From: Pseudomonas sp. HAR-UPW-AIA-41
GTDB lineage: Bacteria; Pseudomonadota; Gammaproteobacteria; Pseudomonadales; Pseudomonadaceae
Reading direction: 5' to 3'
Length of the DNA: 64,000 bases
NCBI RefSeq assembly: GCF_002304225.1
Contig: NZ_NSLB01000002.1
Coordinates: forward strand, 434,001 to 498,000
Shown here: positions 1 through 8,372 of the stretch, piece after piece
Layout of the letters: each line of letters begins with the position of its first letter
Numbering within the stretch: the stretch's first letter is position 1
Translations under genes and position numbers: made by a program
The notes under the pieces: generated by a model
Databases searched by the model: none
Seen by the model: the letters and a program-made list of their open reading frames with translations, nothing else
What the model was told of the DNA's origin: nothing

Positions 1-680
1 CCCGGAATCAGTTGCCCGTTGGCCAGCACGATGGCCGGAGTGCCGGTAACCCCGATTTCCTGACCCAGCGCATATTGCTTCATCACCGGGTTATCACAGG
101 TGGCTGCCGGTACCTCCTTGCGCGCCTTGGCCAGATCCATCGCCGCCTGACGATCCTTGGCACACCAGACACTGACCAGCGTCTGATGACCATGACTGCC
201 CTCACCCTGACGCGGGAACGCCAGATAGCGCACTTCGACACCACGACGATTCAGCTCCGGGACTTCCGAGTGCAGTTTCTGGCAGTAACCGCAGTCGGTA
301 TCGGTAAACACCGTGATATGCGTCTTGGTCTCACCCTTGGCCGGGAACACCACCATTTCGCTGGCGGGCACCTTGGCCAGCATGGCCCCAATTTCCTTGC
401 TGGCATGCTGCTCGGTCAGATTCTGCGCTTTGCCATCCCGTACACGGTACAAGTCGCCCTGCAGGATGTACTGCCCGTCCGGGCTGGCGTAGAGCAGGCG
501 CCCACCCTTGAGCTGAACCTGGTACAGCCCCGGCATGGCACTCTCGGCAATCGCCTCGATCGGCAGATCAGGCTGAATGGACGTGAGGGTCTTGCGAATG
601 GCCTGATCCGGATCGGCGGCCTTGGCAACGGCAGCGGCCAGAGCAAGGGTCAGGCCGGCAAAAAGACGAGATACACGCAT
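1..680 (-). CDS. dsbC: Thiol:disulfide interchange protein DsbC (partial, C-terminus cut by window edge)
   Basis: DsbC is the periplasmic disulfide isomerase that reshuffles wrong disulfides and is kept reduced by DsbD. About 226 residues are visible. A signal peptide (residues 1-21, ending AVAKA before ADPDQ) is followed by the N-terminal dimerisation domain and a thioredoxin-fold domain. The active site CGYC is at about 130-133, a second cysteine pair follows (in VWCAKD and ATCDN), and the cis-proline loop reads GVTGTPAIV. The stop lies outside the window. It is downstream of xerD on the same strand, with about 90 bp between them, as in other pseudomonads. The identification is secure; only the last residues are missing. 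Confidence 0.95.
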   Translation of the reverse strand, partial: MRVSRLFAGLTLALAAAVAKAADPDQAIRKTLTSIQPDLPIEAIAESAMPGLYQVQLKGGRLLYASPDGQYILQGDLYRVRDGKAQNLTEQHASKEIGAMLAKVPASEMVVFPAKGETKTHITVFTDTDCGYCQKLHSEVPELNRRGVEVRYLAFPRQGEGSHGHQTLVSVWCAKDRQAAMDLAKARKEVPAATCDNPVMKQYALGQEIGVTGTPAIVLANGQLIP

Positions 681-773
681 GAAACACTCCTTGAATGGAC
701 GTCGCAGCCTACCACAGAAGCCCGCGCCGTCAGGCGAAGCGGGCCGAACGGATGTTTGCAGCTGATGACAGAC

Positions 774-1670
774 TCAACCGCGGGGGTGATGCTGCGCATG
801 CAGTGCCTGCAGACGCGCCTTGGCCACATGGGTATAGATTTGCGTGGTCGACAGATCACTGTGCCCCAGCAGCATCTGCACCACGCGAAGATCGGCGCCA
901 TGGTTGAGCAGATGAGTGGCAAAGGCATGGCGCAAGGTATGCGGTGACAGCGGCGCCTGGATCAGCGCCGTGCGTGCGTGCAGCTTGATGCGGTGCCAGA
1001 AGGTTTGCCGCGTCATCTGCTCGCCCCGCAAACTGGGAAACAGCACGTCACTCGGTGCCCCTTTGAGCAACAGCGGCCTGCCCTCCTGCAGATAGCGCTC
1101 CAGCCAGAGCAGCGCCTCCTCGCCCAGTGGCACCAGACGCTCCTTGCTGCCCTTACCGAAGACTCTCAGGACACCCTGACGTGGATTGAGCTGTTCCAAG
1201 GTCAGCGACACCAGCTCTGTCACACGTAAACCACAGGCATACAGCACCTCAAGCATGCAGCGATCACGCAAGCCCAGCGGTTCGGCAATATCAGGCGCGG
1301 CCAGTAATGCCTCGACATCCGCTTCGGACAGCGACTTGGGCAGCGGCCGTCCGATCTTTGGCATCGCCACCTGCAGAGTCGGGTCTTCGGTAATCTGCCC
1401 CTGTCGCAACAGATAGCGATAGAAGCCACGCAGGGCCGAGAGAAAGCGGGCCGTGGAACGCGCCTGGTAACCCGCCTGCAGCCGCCAGGACAGGTGATCA
1501 AGCAATACCTCCCGGCCAGCGTGTTCGAGTGACACACCCGAATCCTGCAGCCAGTGGTGCAGCTGTTCCAGGTCACTGCGGTATGCAACCCGGCTGTGTT
1601 GCGAGAGCCCCTTCTCCAGCCAGAGACTGTCGAGGTACTCATCGATAAGGGGGTGTTCGCAGGCGCTCAT
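774..1670 (-). CDS. xerD: Site-specific tyrosine recombinase XerD
   Basis: XerD acts with XerC at dif to resolve chromosome dimers at the septum under FtsK control. The 298-residue product has the usual family length. The N-terminal SAM-like core-binding domain (about 5-90) is followed by the catalytic domain with the full set of residues: Arg149 in ACGLRVTELV, Lys173 in FGKGSKERL, His244 and Arg247 in LSPHTLRHAFATHLL, His270 in LLGHSD, and the nucleophile Tyr279 in TQIYTHV. It lies directly upstream of dsbC, as in P. aeruginosa. It is a housekeeping recombinase rather than a phage integrase, because no att-like repeats or mobile genes adjoin it. Confidence 0.95.
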   Translation of the reverse strand: MSACEHPLIDEYLDSLWLEKGLSQHSRVAYRSDLEQLHHWLQDSGVSLEHAGREVLLDHLSWRLQAGYQARSTARFLSALRGFYRYLLRQGQITEDPTLQVAMPKIGRPLPKSLSEADVEALLAAPDIAEPLGLRDRCMLEVLYACGLRVTELVSLTLEQLNPRQGVLRVFGKGSKERLVPLGEEALLWLERYLQEGRPLLLKGAPSDVLFPSLRGEQMTRQTFWHRIKLHARTALIQAPLSPHTLRHAFATHLLNHGADLRVVQMLLGHSDLSTTQIYTHVAKARLQALHAQHHPRG

Positions 1671-1821
1671 TGCCGCTCGTCAAGAATCAGAAGCGCGCAG
1701 TCTTTCACAGCCCACCCTCACCAGCAATTGCGCAGCCGCCGCGACACCTATCGCCACACCTGAAGAAAACACGTTACCGCCCGACGCACTCACTGGTCTA
1801 AATGTGACAAGAGCCGTTGCC

Positions 1822-1841
1822 CACCTATCCTAGGATGGGTG
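1822..1841. promoter_or_regulatory. 20-bp near-perfect palindrome upstream of the gene at 1903
   Basis: The two ten-base halves (CACCTATCCT and AGGATGGGTG) are reverse complements with one mismatch, which would be a G-T wobble in RNA. It ends about 60 bp before the ATG at 1903, in the 230-bp gap between the divergent xerD and 1903 genes. No run of T follows, so it looks more like an operator or a leader hairpin than a terminator. No regulator can be named. Confidence 0.4.
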
Positions 1842-1902
1842 ACGACCATTGCTGTGCAGGCGATGATTCCATCCTGCCATTACAATCTGCGGCCCATTGA
1901 TC

Positions 1903-2583
1903 ATGTCCAATCAACAGCACTCGCGCCTCGGTCAGATTCTGATCAACAAGAATCTGATCACTTCCAAACAGCTGGATGCCGCCATCCAGCTGCAGCTGAC
2001 CAGCAAAAAGCGCCTTGGCGAGATCCTGATTGAGCAAGGCCTGGTCACCGAGAAACAACTGCAGAAAGCACTGCGCAAACAGACGAATCTGCGTCTGACC
2101 GCCACACTGGTCGCCGCCCTGCTCAGCCCGTTCCAGATGGCCAGCGCGGACATAGGCCGCCTGCAACCGCCTACCGCCATCACCGCCAATCTGGAGCACA
2201 AGGGCATGCAGCCGCTCAGCGATGACGAGCTCAGCGGTGTCAGCGCTCAAGGCCTTGACGAGACGCTGCAGCAACTGTTCCTCACCGCCAAAGACGGCGA
2301 CGGCCTCGGAACCCTGCAAGGCCTGGCAAAACTGGTGATGCCGGTACTGGATAACCTGCAAGCGGAAACCAGCGTGAGCAACGTGGTCTACGACACCAGC
2401 AAAATGACCTCAACCATCAACCCGGATGGCTCGATCAACGTACGCCTGCCCAGCTCCGTCGGCGAAATGCGCTTCGACAACATCCGTGTCGCCGGAGCCC
2501 CCAGCAACCAGAGCTTCGGCAGCCTGAGCATTCAGGACATCGACCTGTCACAGGCCTCGCTGACCATCAAGATACGCCCGTAA
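1903..2583 (+). CDS. Exported protein with N-terminal GspE/PilB-N-like repeat (unknown function)
   Basis: The 226-residue product has two short helical repeats at its N-terminus: LGQILINKNLITSKQLDAAI (about 9-28) and LGEILIEQGLVTEKQLQKAL (about 38-57). They resemble the N-terminal domain of type II secretion/type IV pilus ATPases (GspE, PilB, MshE). After KQTNLR comes a hydrophobic stretch ending in an AxA-like site (about 64-82), which looks like a signal peptide or single membrane anchor. The motif LSDDELSGVSAQG (about 105-117) recurs at the start of many exported pseudomonad proteins. The remainder is polar and probably beta-rich. No ATPase motif is present. ATG at 1903 is chosen over an in-frame TTG at 1897. 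A strong terminator follows directly. A role near pili or the envelope is only inferred; I do not recognise the function. Confidence 0.8.
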   Translation: MSNQQHSRLGQILINKNLITSKQLDAAIQLQLTSKKRLGEILIEQGLVTEKQLQKALRKQTNLRLTATLVAALLSPFQMASADIGRLQPPTAITANLEHKGMQPLSDDELSGVSAQGLDETLQQLFLTAKDGDGLGTLQGLAKLVMPVLDNLQAETSVSNVVYDTSKMTSTINPDGSINVRLPSSVGEMRFDNIRVAGAPSNQSFGSLSIQDIDLSQASLTIKIRP

Positions 2584-2596
2584 AGCATGCCCCATG

Positions 2597-2623
2597 AAAA
2601 AGGCGCCTTCAGGCGCCTTTTTT
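2597..2623. terminator. Bidirectional rho-independent terminator
   Basis: AAAAAGGCGCC, a TTCA loop and GGCGCCTTTTTT form a compact stem with A and T runs on both sides. It sits between the convergent genes ending at 2583 (plus) and 2637 (minus), so it can serve both. Confidence 0.85.
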
Positions 2624-2636
2624 GTTTCATCCGACC

Positions 2637-3065
2637 TCAAGCACCCGCATCATTCGGCGGGTAGTCCGGCAGAACGGGAATCGGCTTGTTGTCATCGCCA
2701 ATGGCCACAAAACTGAACACACCGCTGATTGCCTTCTCCCGGCCATCCTGCGACATGCTTTCGACAAACACCTCAACCTCGACCTTGAGGCTGGTTCGGC
2801 CAACAGCGATTACTCGCCCCACCAGTTCCACAATGGAGCCGGCAGCAATGGCATGCTTGAAGTCGATGCGATCGCTGGAAACTGTCACCAGCGGCAAACG
2901 GCAGAAGCGAGTCGCCGCAATGAACGACACCTCATCCATCCAGGCCAGCGCGGTACCGCCGAACAGGGTGTTGTGATGGTTGGTGGTAAACGGAAACACC
3001 GTCTTGGTCACGCGACTTTCCGACAGCGCCGTGCGCCGCTGGATTTCCAGCTCTCTTGGGGTCAT
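2637..3065 (-). CDS. Acyl-CoA thioesterase, YciA-like hotdog family
   Basis: This is a hotdog-fold thioesterase expected to hydrolyse acyl-CoA esters in the cytoplasm. The motif NHHNTLFGGTALAWMDEVSF contains the N-x-x-x-T-x-F-G-G-x-x-L-x-W-M-D signature of the YciA/cytosolic acyl-CoA hydrolase group. It is followed by VTVSSDRIDFKHAI and VELVGRVIAVGRTSL, the usual second half. The start is set at the ATG at 3065 (MTPRELEIQ), which is preceded by AGGTAG and gives 142 residues, normal for the family. An upstream in-frame extension to 3131 has no family match. The gene lies between the 1903 gene and rplS, as in P. aeruginosa. Substrate is not predictable from sequence. Confidence 0.88.
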   Translation of the reverse strand: MTPRELEIQRRTALSESRVTKTVFPFTTNHHNTLFGGTALAWMDEVSFIAATRFCRLPLVTVSSDRIDFKHAIAAGSIVELVGRVIAVGRTSLKVEVEVFVESMSQDGREKAISGVFSFVAIGDDNKPIPVLPDYPPNDAGA

Positions 3066-3167
3066 GCCATTACTACCTGAAATGACTACAGCCGCCACGG
3101 GCGCGCCGCCATGCTTGCTGCGGCTCGCCAATAGCGAATCGGTTCAAATGCGGAATTGATACAGACA

Positions 3168-3197
3168 TAAAAAAAGCAGCCCGCAGGCTGCTTTTTT
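3168..3197 (-). terminator. Rho-independent terminator of the rpsP-rimM-trmD-rplS operon
   Basis: GCAGCC, loop CGCA and GGCTGC form the stem just after the rplS stop on the minus strand. A run of eight A on the plus strand becomes the U tract of the transcript. Confidence 0.85.
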
Positions 3198-3212
3198 CGA
3201 AAGGGAAGCGGA

Positions 3213-3563
3213 TTAAACCAGCTTCTCCTTGATGCGTGCGGCCTTGCCGGACAGCTCGCGGAGGTAGTACAGCTTGGCCTTGCGCACGTCACCGCGACGC
3301 TTGACGCTCAGGCTGTCAACCAGCGGCGAGTAGGTCTGGAAGGTACGCTCAACGCCAACACCGTTGGAGATCTTGCGCACAGTGAAAGCACTGTTCAGAC
3401 CACGGTTGCGCTTGGCGATTACCACGCCTTCGAAGGCCTGCAGACGCGAACGGTCGCCTTCCTTCACTTTAACCTGCACGATTACGGTGTCGCCCGGGGC
3501 GAAAGCCGGAATCTCTTTGTTCATCTGTTCAGCTTCGAGCTGCTGAATGATCTTGTTGGTCAT
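3213..3563 (-). CDS. rplS: 50S ribosomal protein L19
   Basis: L19 sits at the 30S-50S interface of the ribosome. The 116-residue product has the normal length and the family core: [40 protein letters not shown], and [13 protein letters not shown]. The ATG at 3563 is preceded by AGGAG at good spacing. It is the last gene of the conserved rpsP-rimM-trmD-rplS operon, followed by a strong terminator. Confidence 0.98.
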   Translation of the reverse strand: MTNKIIQQLEAEQMNKEIPAFAPGDTVIVQVKVKEGDRSRLQAFEGVVIAKRNRGLNSAFTVRKISNGVGVERTFQTYSPLVDSLSVKRRGDVRKAKLYYLRELSGKAARIKEKLV

Positions 3564-3604
3564 GCTGTGCTCCTAAGACAAACCAGCGGTTTGCCATCGA
3601 TACG

Positions 3605-4348
3605 TTAACTATCGTCCCGCTGACGGAAATACTCCGCCAGCAGCTTTGTCTCTTCTCCAGAAAGCGAGCGGCAATCCAGAAGATCAGCACGGCGTTCCTG
3701 AGTCCGACCAAGGGACTGCATCAGGCGCCAGCGCCGGATGTGTTCGTGATTGCCGCTCAGCAGCACATCAGGAACACGCTTGCCTTCATACACCTCGGGT
3801 CGGGTGTAGTGCGGGCAATCGAGCAGGCCATCGGTAAACGAGTCCTCCTCGGCGGAGTCCGCGTGGCCCAATGCACCGGGCAGCAAACGCGTTACCGCAT
3901 CGATCAGCACCATGGCCGGCAGCTCACCGCCGGACAGGACGTAATCGCCAATCGACCATTCCTCATCAACATGCGTTTCAATGAAACGCTCATCAATGCC
4001 TTCGTAGCGTCCGGCAATCAGGATCAGTGACTGTTCCCTTACCAGCTCCCGCACGGACGCCTGCTTCAGCGTTTGCCCTTGCGGCGACAGGTAGATCACC
4101 TTGGCGCCCTCACCGGCAACCTGCCTGGCCGCAGCCAGTGCACGTTCCAGCGGTTGAATCTTCATCACCATGCCGGGGCCGCCACCGAAGGGGCGATCAT
4201 CCACCGTCTGATGACGGTCATCGGTGAAATCCCGCGGATTCCAGCAGCGCAGCTCAAGGAGCCCCTGCTTCACCGCGCGGCTGGTTATTCCGTACTCGCT
4301 GATGGCAGCGAACATTTCCGGAAAAATGCTGATGACTGAAACATGCAT
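3605..4348 (-). CDS. trmD: tRNA (guanine-37-N1)-methyltransferase TrmD
   Basis: TrmD methylates G37 next to the anticodon of tRNAs reading CNN codons and so prevents +1 frameshifting. It is a SPOUT-fold enzyme using S-adenosylmethionine. Visible signatures are [16 protein letters not shown] at the N-terminus, [23 protein letters not shown] and [19 protein letters not shown] around the trefoil knot. The start at 4348 (MHVSVISIF) matches the start of E. coli TrmD and lies just after the rimM stop. An alternative ATG at 4372 would overlap rimM and add eight residues. Neither has a strong ribosome-binding site. The product is about 247 residues. Confidence 0.96.
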   Translation of the reverse strand: MHVSVISIFPEMFAAISEYGITSRAVKQGLLELRCWNPRDFTDDRHQTVDDRPFGGGPGMVMKIQPLERALAAARQVAGEGAKVIYLSPQGQTLKQASVRELVREQSLILIAGRYEGIDERFIETHVDEEWSIGDYVLSGGELPAMVLIDAVTRLLPGALGHADSAEEDSFTDGLLDCPHYTRPEVYEGKRVPDVLLSGNHEHIRRWRLMQSLGRTQERRADLLDCRSLSGEETKLLAEYFRQRDDS

Positions 4349-4353
4349 ATGCT

Positions 4354-4890
4354 TCAGAAGTCCGCATCCCAATCGACCCGCATCTCGCCAGCGGCCAGAT
4401 CAATCGACAACACGCATTGCTCGATATAGGGCAACAGGCGTTCACGATCATCCAGACTGCCGACACACGGCTTGACCACCATGACATCGTTGGCACCGGT
4501 TTCCAGCAGATGGTCGATCTTGCCGAGCAATTGCCCCTGCTGATCAATGACCATCAAACCTTCCAGCTGATACCAGTAGTACTCGCCCTGATCCAGTTCC
4601 GGCAGCAAGCTGCGCGGCACACAGATCTCATAACCGGCGTAGGTACGGGCCACTTCGCGATCGTCGAGACCCTTGAGCTTGGCGGTGAGCACTTTGCCAT
4701 GCAAACGCCCACTGACAACCTCGACCTGCTTGCTTTCGCCGTCACGCCGTAGCGTCCAGCGGCGGTAGTCCAGCAGGTTATCAAGCGGTTCCGTGAAGGA
4801 ATAAACCTTCACCTCGCCCCTGATGCCGAACACCGAAACGATCTTGCCAAGAACAACGAGGTCCTCGGCGGGTGTCGGCGACTGCTGCAT
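4354..4890 (-). CDS. rimM: Ribosome maturation factor RimM
   Basis: RimM binds S19 and assists maturation of the 30S head domain. The 178-residue product has the N-terminal barrel ([20 protein letters not shown], about 12-31) and the C-terminal PRC-barrel domain with [10 protein letters not shown] and [12 protein letters not shown], then [14 protein letters not shown]. It lies between rpsP (3 bp apart) and trmD in the standard operon. Confidence 0.97.
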   Translation of the reverse strand: MQQSPTPAEDLVVLGKIVSVFGIRGEVKVYSFTEPLDNLLDYRRWTLRRDGESKQVEVVSGRLHGKVLTAKLKGLDDREVARTYAGYEICVPRSLLPELDQGEYYWYQLEGLMVIDQQGQLLGKIDHLLETGANDVMVVKPCVGSLDDRERLLPYIEQCVLSIDLAAGEMRVDWDADF

Positions 4891-4893
4891 GGA

Positions 4894-5139
4894 TTAGGCC
4901 TTGGCCGCTTCCTTGAGCAGTTGGGCAACGCGCTCGGACGGCTGGGCGCCCTGGCTCAGCCAGTAGTTGACGCGCTCCTGATTGACGGAAAGCTTGACTT
5001 CAGCACCCGAAGCAACCGGGTTGAAGAAACCCACGCGCTCATTGAAGCGACCATCGCGCGCATTGCGGCTGTTGGTCACGGTCAGGTGGTAGAAGGGGCG
5101 CTTTTTGGAGCCGCCACGAGCAAGACGGATGGTTACCAT
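4894..5139 (-). CDS. rpsP: 30S ribosomal protein S16
   Basis: S16 is an assembly protein of the small subunit. The start is placed at the ATG at 5139, giving [19 protein letters not shown], the invariant start of the family. AGGAACG precedes it. Upstream in-frame codons to 5211 are leader, not protein. The 81-residue product also shows [12 protein letters not shown] and [15 protein letters not shown]. It is the first gene of the rpsP-rimM-trmD-rplS operon. Confidence 0.97.
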   Translation of the reverse strand: MVTIRLARGGSKKRPFYHLTVTNSRNARDGRFNERVGFFNPVASGAEVKLSVNQERVNYWLSQGAQPSERVAQLLKEAAKA

Positions 5140-5211
5140 TGAACTTCGTTCCTGTAGTCGGTGCTTGCAAAATGAATATGCACGCTGGGCACATGGCCCG
5201 AAAGGCCGCAT

Positions 5212-5239
5212 ATTCTAAGGATTATCCGGGCAATTGCAA
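5212..5239 (-). promoter_or_regulatory. Candidate sigma-70 promoter of the rpsP operon
   Basis: Read on the minus strand, TTGCAA and TAGAAT are separated by 16 bp and lie about 75 bp upstream of the rpsP ATG. The leader that follows can fold a short GGCC-TTTCG-GGCC hairpin. Position and match to consensus support it, but no start site is known. Confidence 0.55.
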
Positions 5240-5300
5240 ATCTCTTTTTCCCACCGCTTATCGGCACCACCCCGGATATGCGCGGTGCCGGCGCTGGCAA

Positions 5301-6677
5301 TCAGAGTTTGGGCATCCCCCCGCCCGGCAGCATGCCGCCCATGCCCCGCATTAGCTTGGCCATACCGCCTTTGGAGGTGAACTTCTTCATCATCTTCTGC
5401 ATCTGCTTGTGCTGTTTGATCAGCCGGCCGATGTCCTGCACCTGGGTACCTGAGCCCATGGCGATGCGGCGCTTGCGCGAACCACTGATGATATCGGGAT
5501 CACGCCGCTCGGCCGGCGTCATCGAATTGATGATGGCTTCCATCTGCTTGAACTGCTTCTCGGCGGCACTCTGCGCACCACCCATCTGCGCCAGGTTGAC
5601 CCCGCCGATCGATGGCAACTTGTCCATCAGACCACCGAGACCACCCATGTTTTTCATCTGCTGCAGCTGATCGCGGAAGTCTTCCAGATCGAAGCCTTTA
5701 CCCTTCTTGATCTTCTTGGCCAGCTTTTCAGCCTTTTCACGATCCAGGGTCTGCTCGGCCTGCTCGATCAGACTGAGCACATCGCCCATGCCGAGGATGC
5801 GCGAAGCCACGCGATCCGGATGGAACGGATCCAGCGCTTCGGTCTTCTCGCCCATGCCGAGGAACTTGATCGGCTTGCCGGTGATGGCGCGCACGGACAG
5901 TGCCGCACCGCCACGGGCATCACCATCGACCTTGGTCAGCACCACACCGGTCAGCGGCAGCGCATCATTGAAGGCCTTGGCCGTATTGGCGGCATCCTGA
6001 CCGGTCATGGCATCGACCACGAACAAGGTTTCCACCGGTTTGACGGCCGCATGGACCAGCTTGATCTCGTCCATCATCTCGGCATCGACATGCAGTCGGC
6101 CGGCGGTGTCGACAATCACCACATCGATGAACTTGAGCTTGGCCTCACGGATCGCCGCCTCGGCAATCGCCACCGGTTTCTGCGTGACATCGGAAGGGAA
6201 GAAGGTCACGCCAATGTCATTGGCCAGGGTTTCCAGTTGCTTGATGGCCGCCGGGCGGTACACGTCAGCCGAAACCACCATCACGGTCTTTTTCTTGCGC
6301 TCCTTCAGGAAGCGCGCCAGCTTGCCCGCCGTGGTGGTCTTACCCGCCCCCTGCAGACCAGCCATTAGGATCACCGCCGGCGGCGCAGCATTCAGCGCAA
6401 GGTCTTCGTTGGCCGAGCCCATCATGGCTTCCAGCTCGGCCTGGACAATCTTCACGAAAGCCTGCCCCGGCGTCAGGCTCTTCGAGACCTCGGTGCCGAC
6501 CGCACGCTCCTTGACCTTGTTGACGAAGTCCTTGACCACCGGCAGGGCAACGTCTGCCTCCAGCAAGGCCATGCGCACTTCGCGCAGGGTGTCCTTGATG
6601 TTGTCTTCGCTCAGCTTGGCCTTGCCGGTGACATGGCGCAGCGTCTGGGACAGGCGATCGGTTAGATTCTCGAACAT
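5301..6677 (-). CDS. ffh: Signal recognition particle protein Ffh (SRP54)
   Basis: Ffh is the GTPase that, with 4.5S RNA, delivers signal-anchor and membrane proteins to FtsY and SecYEG. The 458-residue protein has the N domain (MFENLTDRLSQTLRHVTGKA), the G domain with P-loop GLQGAGKTTT (about 107-116), VSADVYRPAAIKQLE, VDTAGRLHVD and TKVDGDARGGAALS, and a methionine-rich M domain ending in a Gly/Met-rich tail (GMGGMLPGGGMPKL). AAGGA precedes the ATG. A TATACT box at 6715-6720 on the minus strand, about 35 bp from the start, may be its -10 element. It is transcribed divergently from the gene at 6819. Confidence 0.98.
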   Translation of the reverse strand: MFENLTDRLSQTLRHVTGKAKLSEDNIKDTLREVRMALLEADVALPVVKDFVNKVKERAVGTEVSKSLTPGQAFVKIVQAELEAMMGSANEDLALNAAPPAVILMAGLQGAGKTTTAGKLARFLKERKKKTVMVVSADVYRPAAIKQLETLANDIGVTFFPSDVTQKPVAIAEAAIREAKLKFIDVVIVDTAGRLHVDAEMMDEIKLVHAAVKPVETLFVVDAMTGQDAANTAKAFNDALPLTGVVLTKVDGDARGGAALSVRAITGKPIKFLGMGEKTEALDPFHPDRVASRILGMGDVLSLIEQAEQTLDREKAEKLAKKIKKGKGFDLEDFRDQLQQMKNMGGLGGLMDKLPSIGGVNLAQMGGAQSAAEKQFKQMEAIINSMTPAERRDPDIISGSRKRRIAMGSGTQVQDIGRLIKQHKQMQKMMKKFTSKGGMAKLMRGMGGMLPGGGMPKL

Positions 6678-6818
6678 GACGATCCTTCAGGGGATGGCTT
6701 GCGGCAGACCGCGGAGTATACCCAAGAGGCGCGCCGGCCAACACCGCCCTTGGTCTTTCGTGGGCCACCCTTGTGTGCCAAACTCAGCGCCTTCAAGCGC
6801 ACGCACGCCCAAGGATTT

Positions 6819-7619
6819 ATGACTGCATTGCTGCCCAGCCTGCTCGCCGCCCTCCTCTATCTGGCCGCCAGCACTCACCAGGGAATTGCCTTCAAGCGCC
6901 GCCAGACTCCCAATCAGCGCCTGCTAGGTGGTCTTGGCCTGCTGGCACTGCTGGCCCAGAGCACCGCTCTGCAACAGCAGCTGCTTGGCGGCAACGGCCT
7001 GACCCTCGACTTTTTCAATGCCGCCAGCCTGATTGCAGCGAGCGTTATCGGCATCACCCTGCTGGCCAACCTGCGCATGCCGGTGAGCAACCTGTTCCTT
7101 CTGCTGTTTCCGCTGGGCGCCCTGACCACGCTGCTGGCCCAGTGGGCGCCCACCGGCACAAGCCAGCCGATCAACGAGCAAGGCGGCATCCTCGCGCACA
7201 TTCTGCTGTCGATCACGGCCTATGGCCTGCTGACCCTGGCCGTCTTCCAGTCACTGCTGCTGCTGATTCAGGATCATCAACTCAAGCACAAGCACCCTTC
7301 CGGCCTGATCCGCAACTTCCCGCCGCTACAGACCATGGAAAGCCTGCTGTTCAGCTTTCTGCTGGCCGGCTGGCTGTTGTTGTCGCTGTCGCTGCTTTCC
7401 GGCTGGATCTACGTAGACAACCTGTTTGGCCAGCATCTGGCGCACAAGACCATCCTCTCCTGCTTTGCCTGGGTGGTATTTGCCGTACTGCTCTGGGGCC
7501 GCCATCAGCTCGGCTGGCGCGGCCATACCGCAATCCGCTGGACCCTGGCCGGCTTCCTGCTGTTGATGCTGGCTTACTTCGGCAGCAAGCTGGTCCGCGA
7601 ATTTATCCTGCACATTTGA
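6819..7619 (+). CDS. CcsA/YpjD-like inner-membrane cytochrome c assembly family protein
   Basis: The 266-residue product is almost entirely hydrophobic, with about eight predicted membrane segments (for example LLPSLLAALLYLAAS, LLLFPLGALTTLLAQWAP, ILLSITAYGLLTLAVFQSLL). It resembles the CcsA/HemX/YpjD group, whose members handle heme in c-type cytochrome maturation. The likely conserved His residues include those in EQGGILAHILLSI and FGQHLAHKTILS. AAGGA at 6811 sets the ATG at 6819; longer in-frame starts lack this. It is divergent from ffh, as in P. aeruginosa and E. coli relatives. The family is clear, but whether it truly handles heme here is unknown. Confidence 0.85.
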   Translation: MTALLPSLLAALLYLAASTHQGIAFKRRQTPNQRLLGGLGLLALLAQSTALQQQLLGGNGLTLDFFNAASLIAASVIGITLLANLRMPVSNLFLLLFPLGALTTLLAQWAPTGTSQPINEQGGILAHILLSITAYGLLTLAVFQSLLLLIQDHQLKHKHPSGLIRNFPPLQTMESLLFSFLLAGWLLLSLSLLSGWIYVDNLFGQHLAHKTILSCFAWVVFAVLLWGRHQLGWRGHTAIRWTLAGFLLLMLAYFGSKLVREFILHI

Positions 7620-7631
7620 GCTGAGCCCGCC

Positions 7632-8372
7632 TTAACGACGGGCTATGACACCCGCCCGCTCGAGGCGCTCGGCCAGTGCCTGACCCCATACGGCATAGCC
7701 ACGGGCAGACGGATGGTAGCCATCCGCAGCCAGGTACTCGTCGGCAAACTGCAGATCCAGCGCGCAATAAGCATGCTCACGCGCCTGCGCCAACTGGCGA
7801 AGATCGCCATCGAGCAGGCGCGCCCGCGCACCCAGCACCCGCCGCAACAGGGGTGGCAATGCGGTGAAATGCTGGATAGGCGGCACGGCGGTAAAAGCCA
7901 CCTGCGCCCCCTGCCGGACAAAATGCTCGGCCAGCTCACTCAACGCCCGCTGCCAGGCGCGACGCGCACTGAAATGGGTGGTGTCGTTGACGCCGAATAC
8001 CAGCAACGCCAGATCAACCGCCTCATCAGCCTGTGGCAGCAACTGCTCACAGGCCTCGATAGCGGTAATGCCATTGACGCCCAGCGCCCGCCACTGCACC
8101 GGCCGCTGCAGCTGCTGCGCCAGCGACTCGGCCAACTGACCACTGAGCGCCACCTGCTGCACCTCGACACCAACCCCCGCCACGGTCGACTCACCGAGCA
8201 GCAACAAACGCAGCGGAGTCCCACCCCACCCGGCACCCGCCAGCCCCTGCTGCGGGCCTGCCGCAGGCGGCAGACGCAGGGCATGCCGGCGCGTGCGCAG
8301 CGCCTGCGGCAGTAACACCGGCAGCAGAGCGATGAACTGCAGCCACCAGCCCAGACTGGCGCGCCGACTCAC
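7632..8372 (-). CDS. SGNH/GDSL-family hydrolase (probable lipase/esterase)
   Basis: The 246-residue protein starts with an N-terminal hydrophobic segment ([17 protein letters not shown], about 9-25) that may anchor it to the inner membrane or act as an uncleaved signal. The SGNH blocks follow: [10 protein letters not shown] with Ser at about 62, the Gly-Asn block in ALGVNGITA (about 97-105), the block III Asn in [10 protein letters not shown], and the Asp-His dyad in [13 protein letters not shown] (about 220-232). These are the catalytic residues of esterases and acyl hydrolases. The GTG start overlaps the purT stop as GTGA, implying translational coupling. Substrate is unknown. Confidence 0.87.
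   Translation of the reverse strand: MSRRASLGWWLQFIALLPVLLPQALRTRRHALRLPPAAGPQQGLAGAGWGGTPLRLLLLGESTVAGVGVEVQQVALSGQLAESLAQQLQRPVQWRALGVNGITAIEACEQLLPQADEAVDLALLVFGVNDTTHFSARRAWQRALSELAEHFVRQGAQVAFTAVPPIQHFTALPPLLRRVLGARARLLDGDLRQLAQAREHAYCALDLQFADEYLAADGYHPSARGYAVWGQALAERLERAGVIARR

Noticed and set aside
774..1670. XerD-like recombinase as an integrase of a mobile element
   Set aside because: Length, motif set and neighbourhood with dsbC fit the housekeeping XerD, and no att repeats, tRNA or cargo genes are present.
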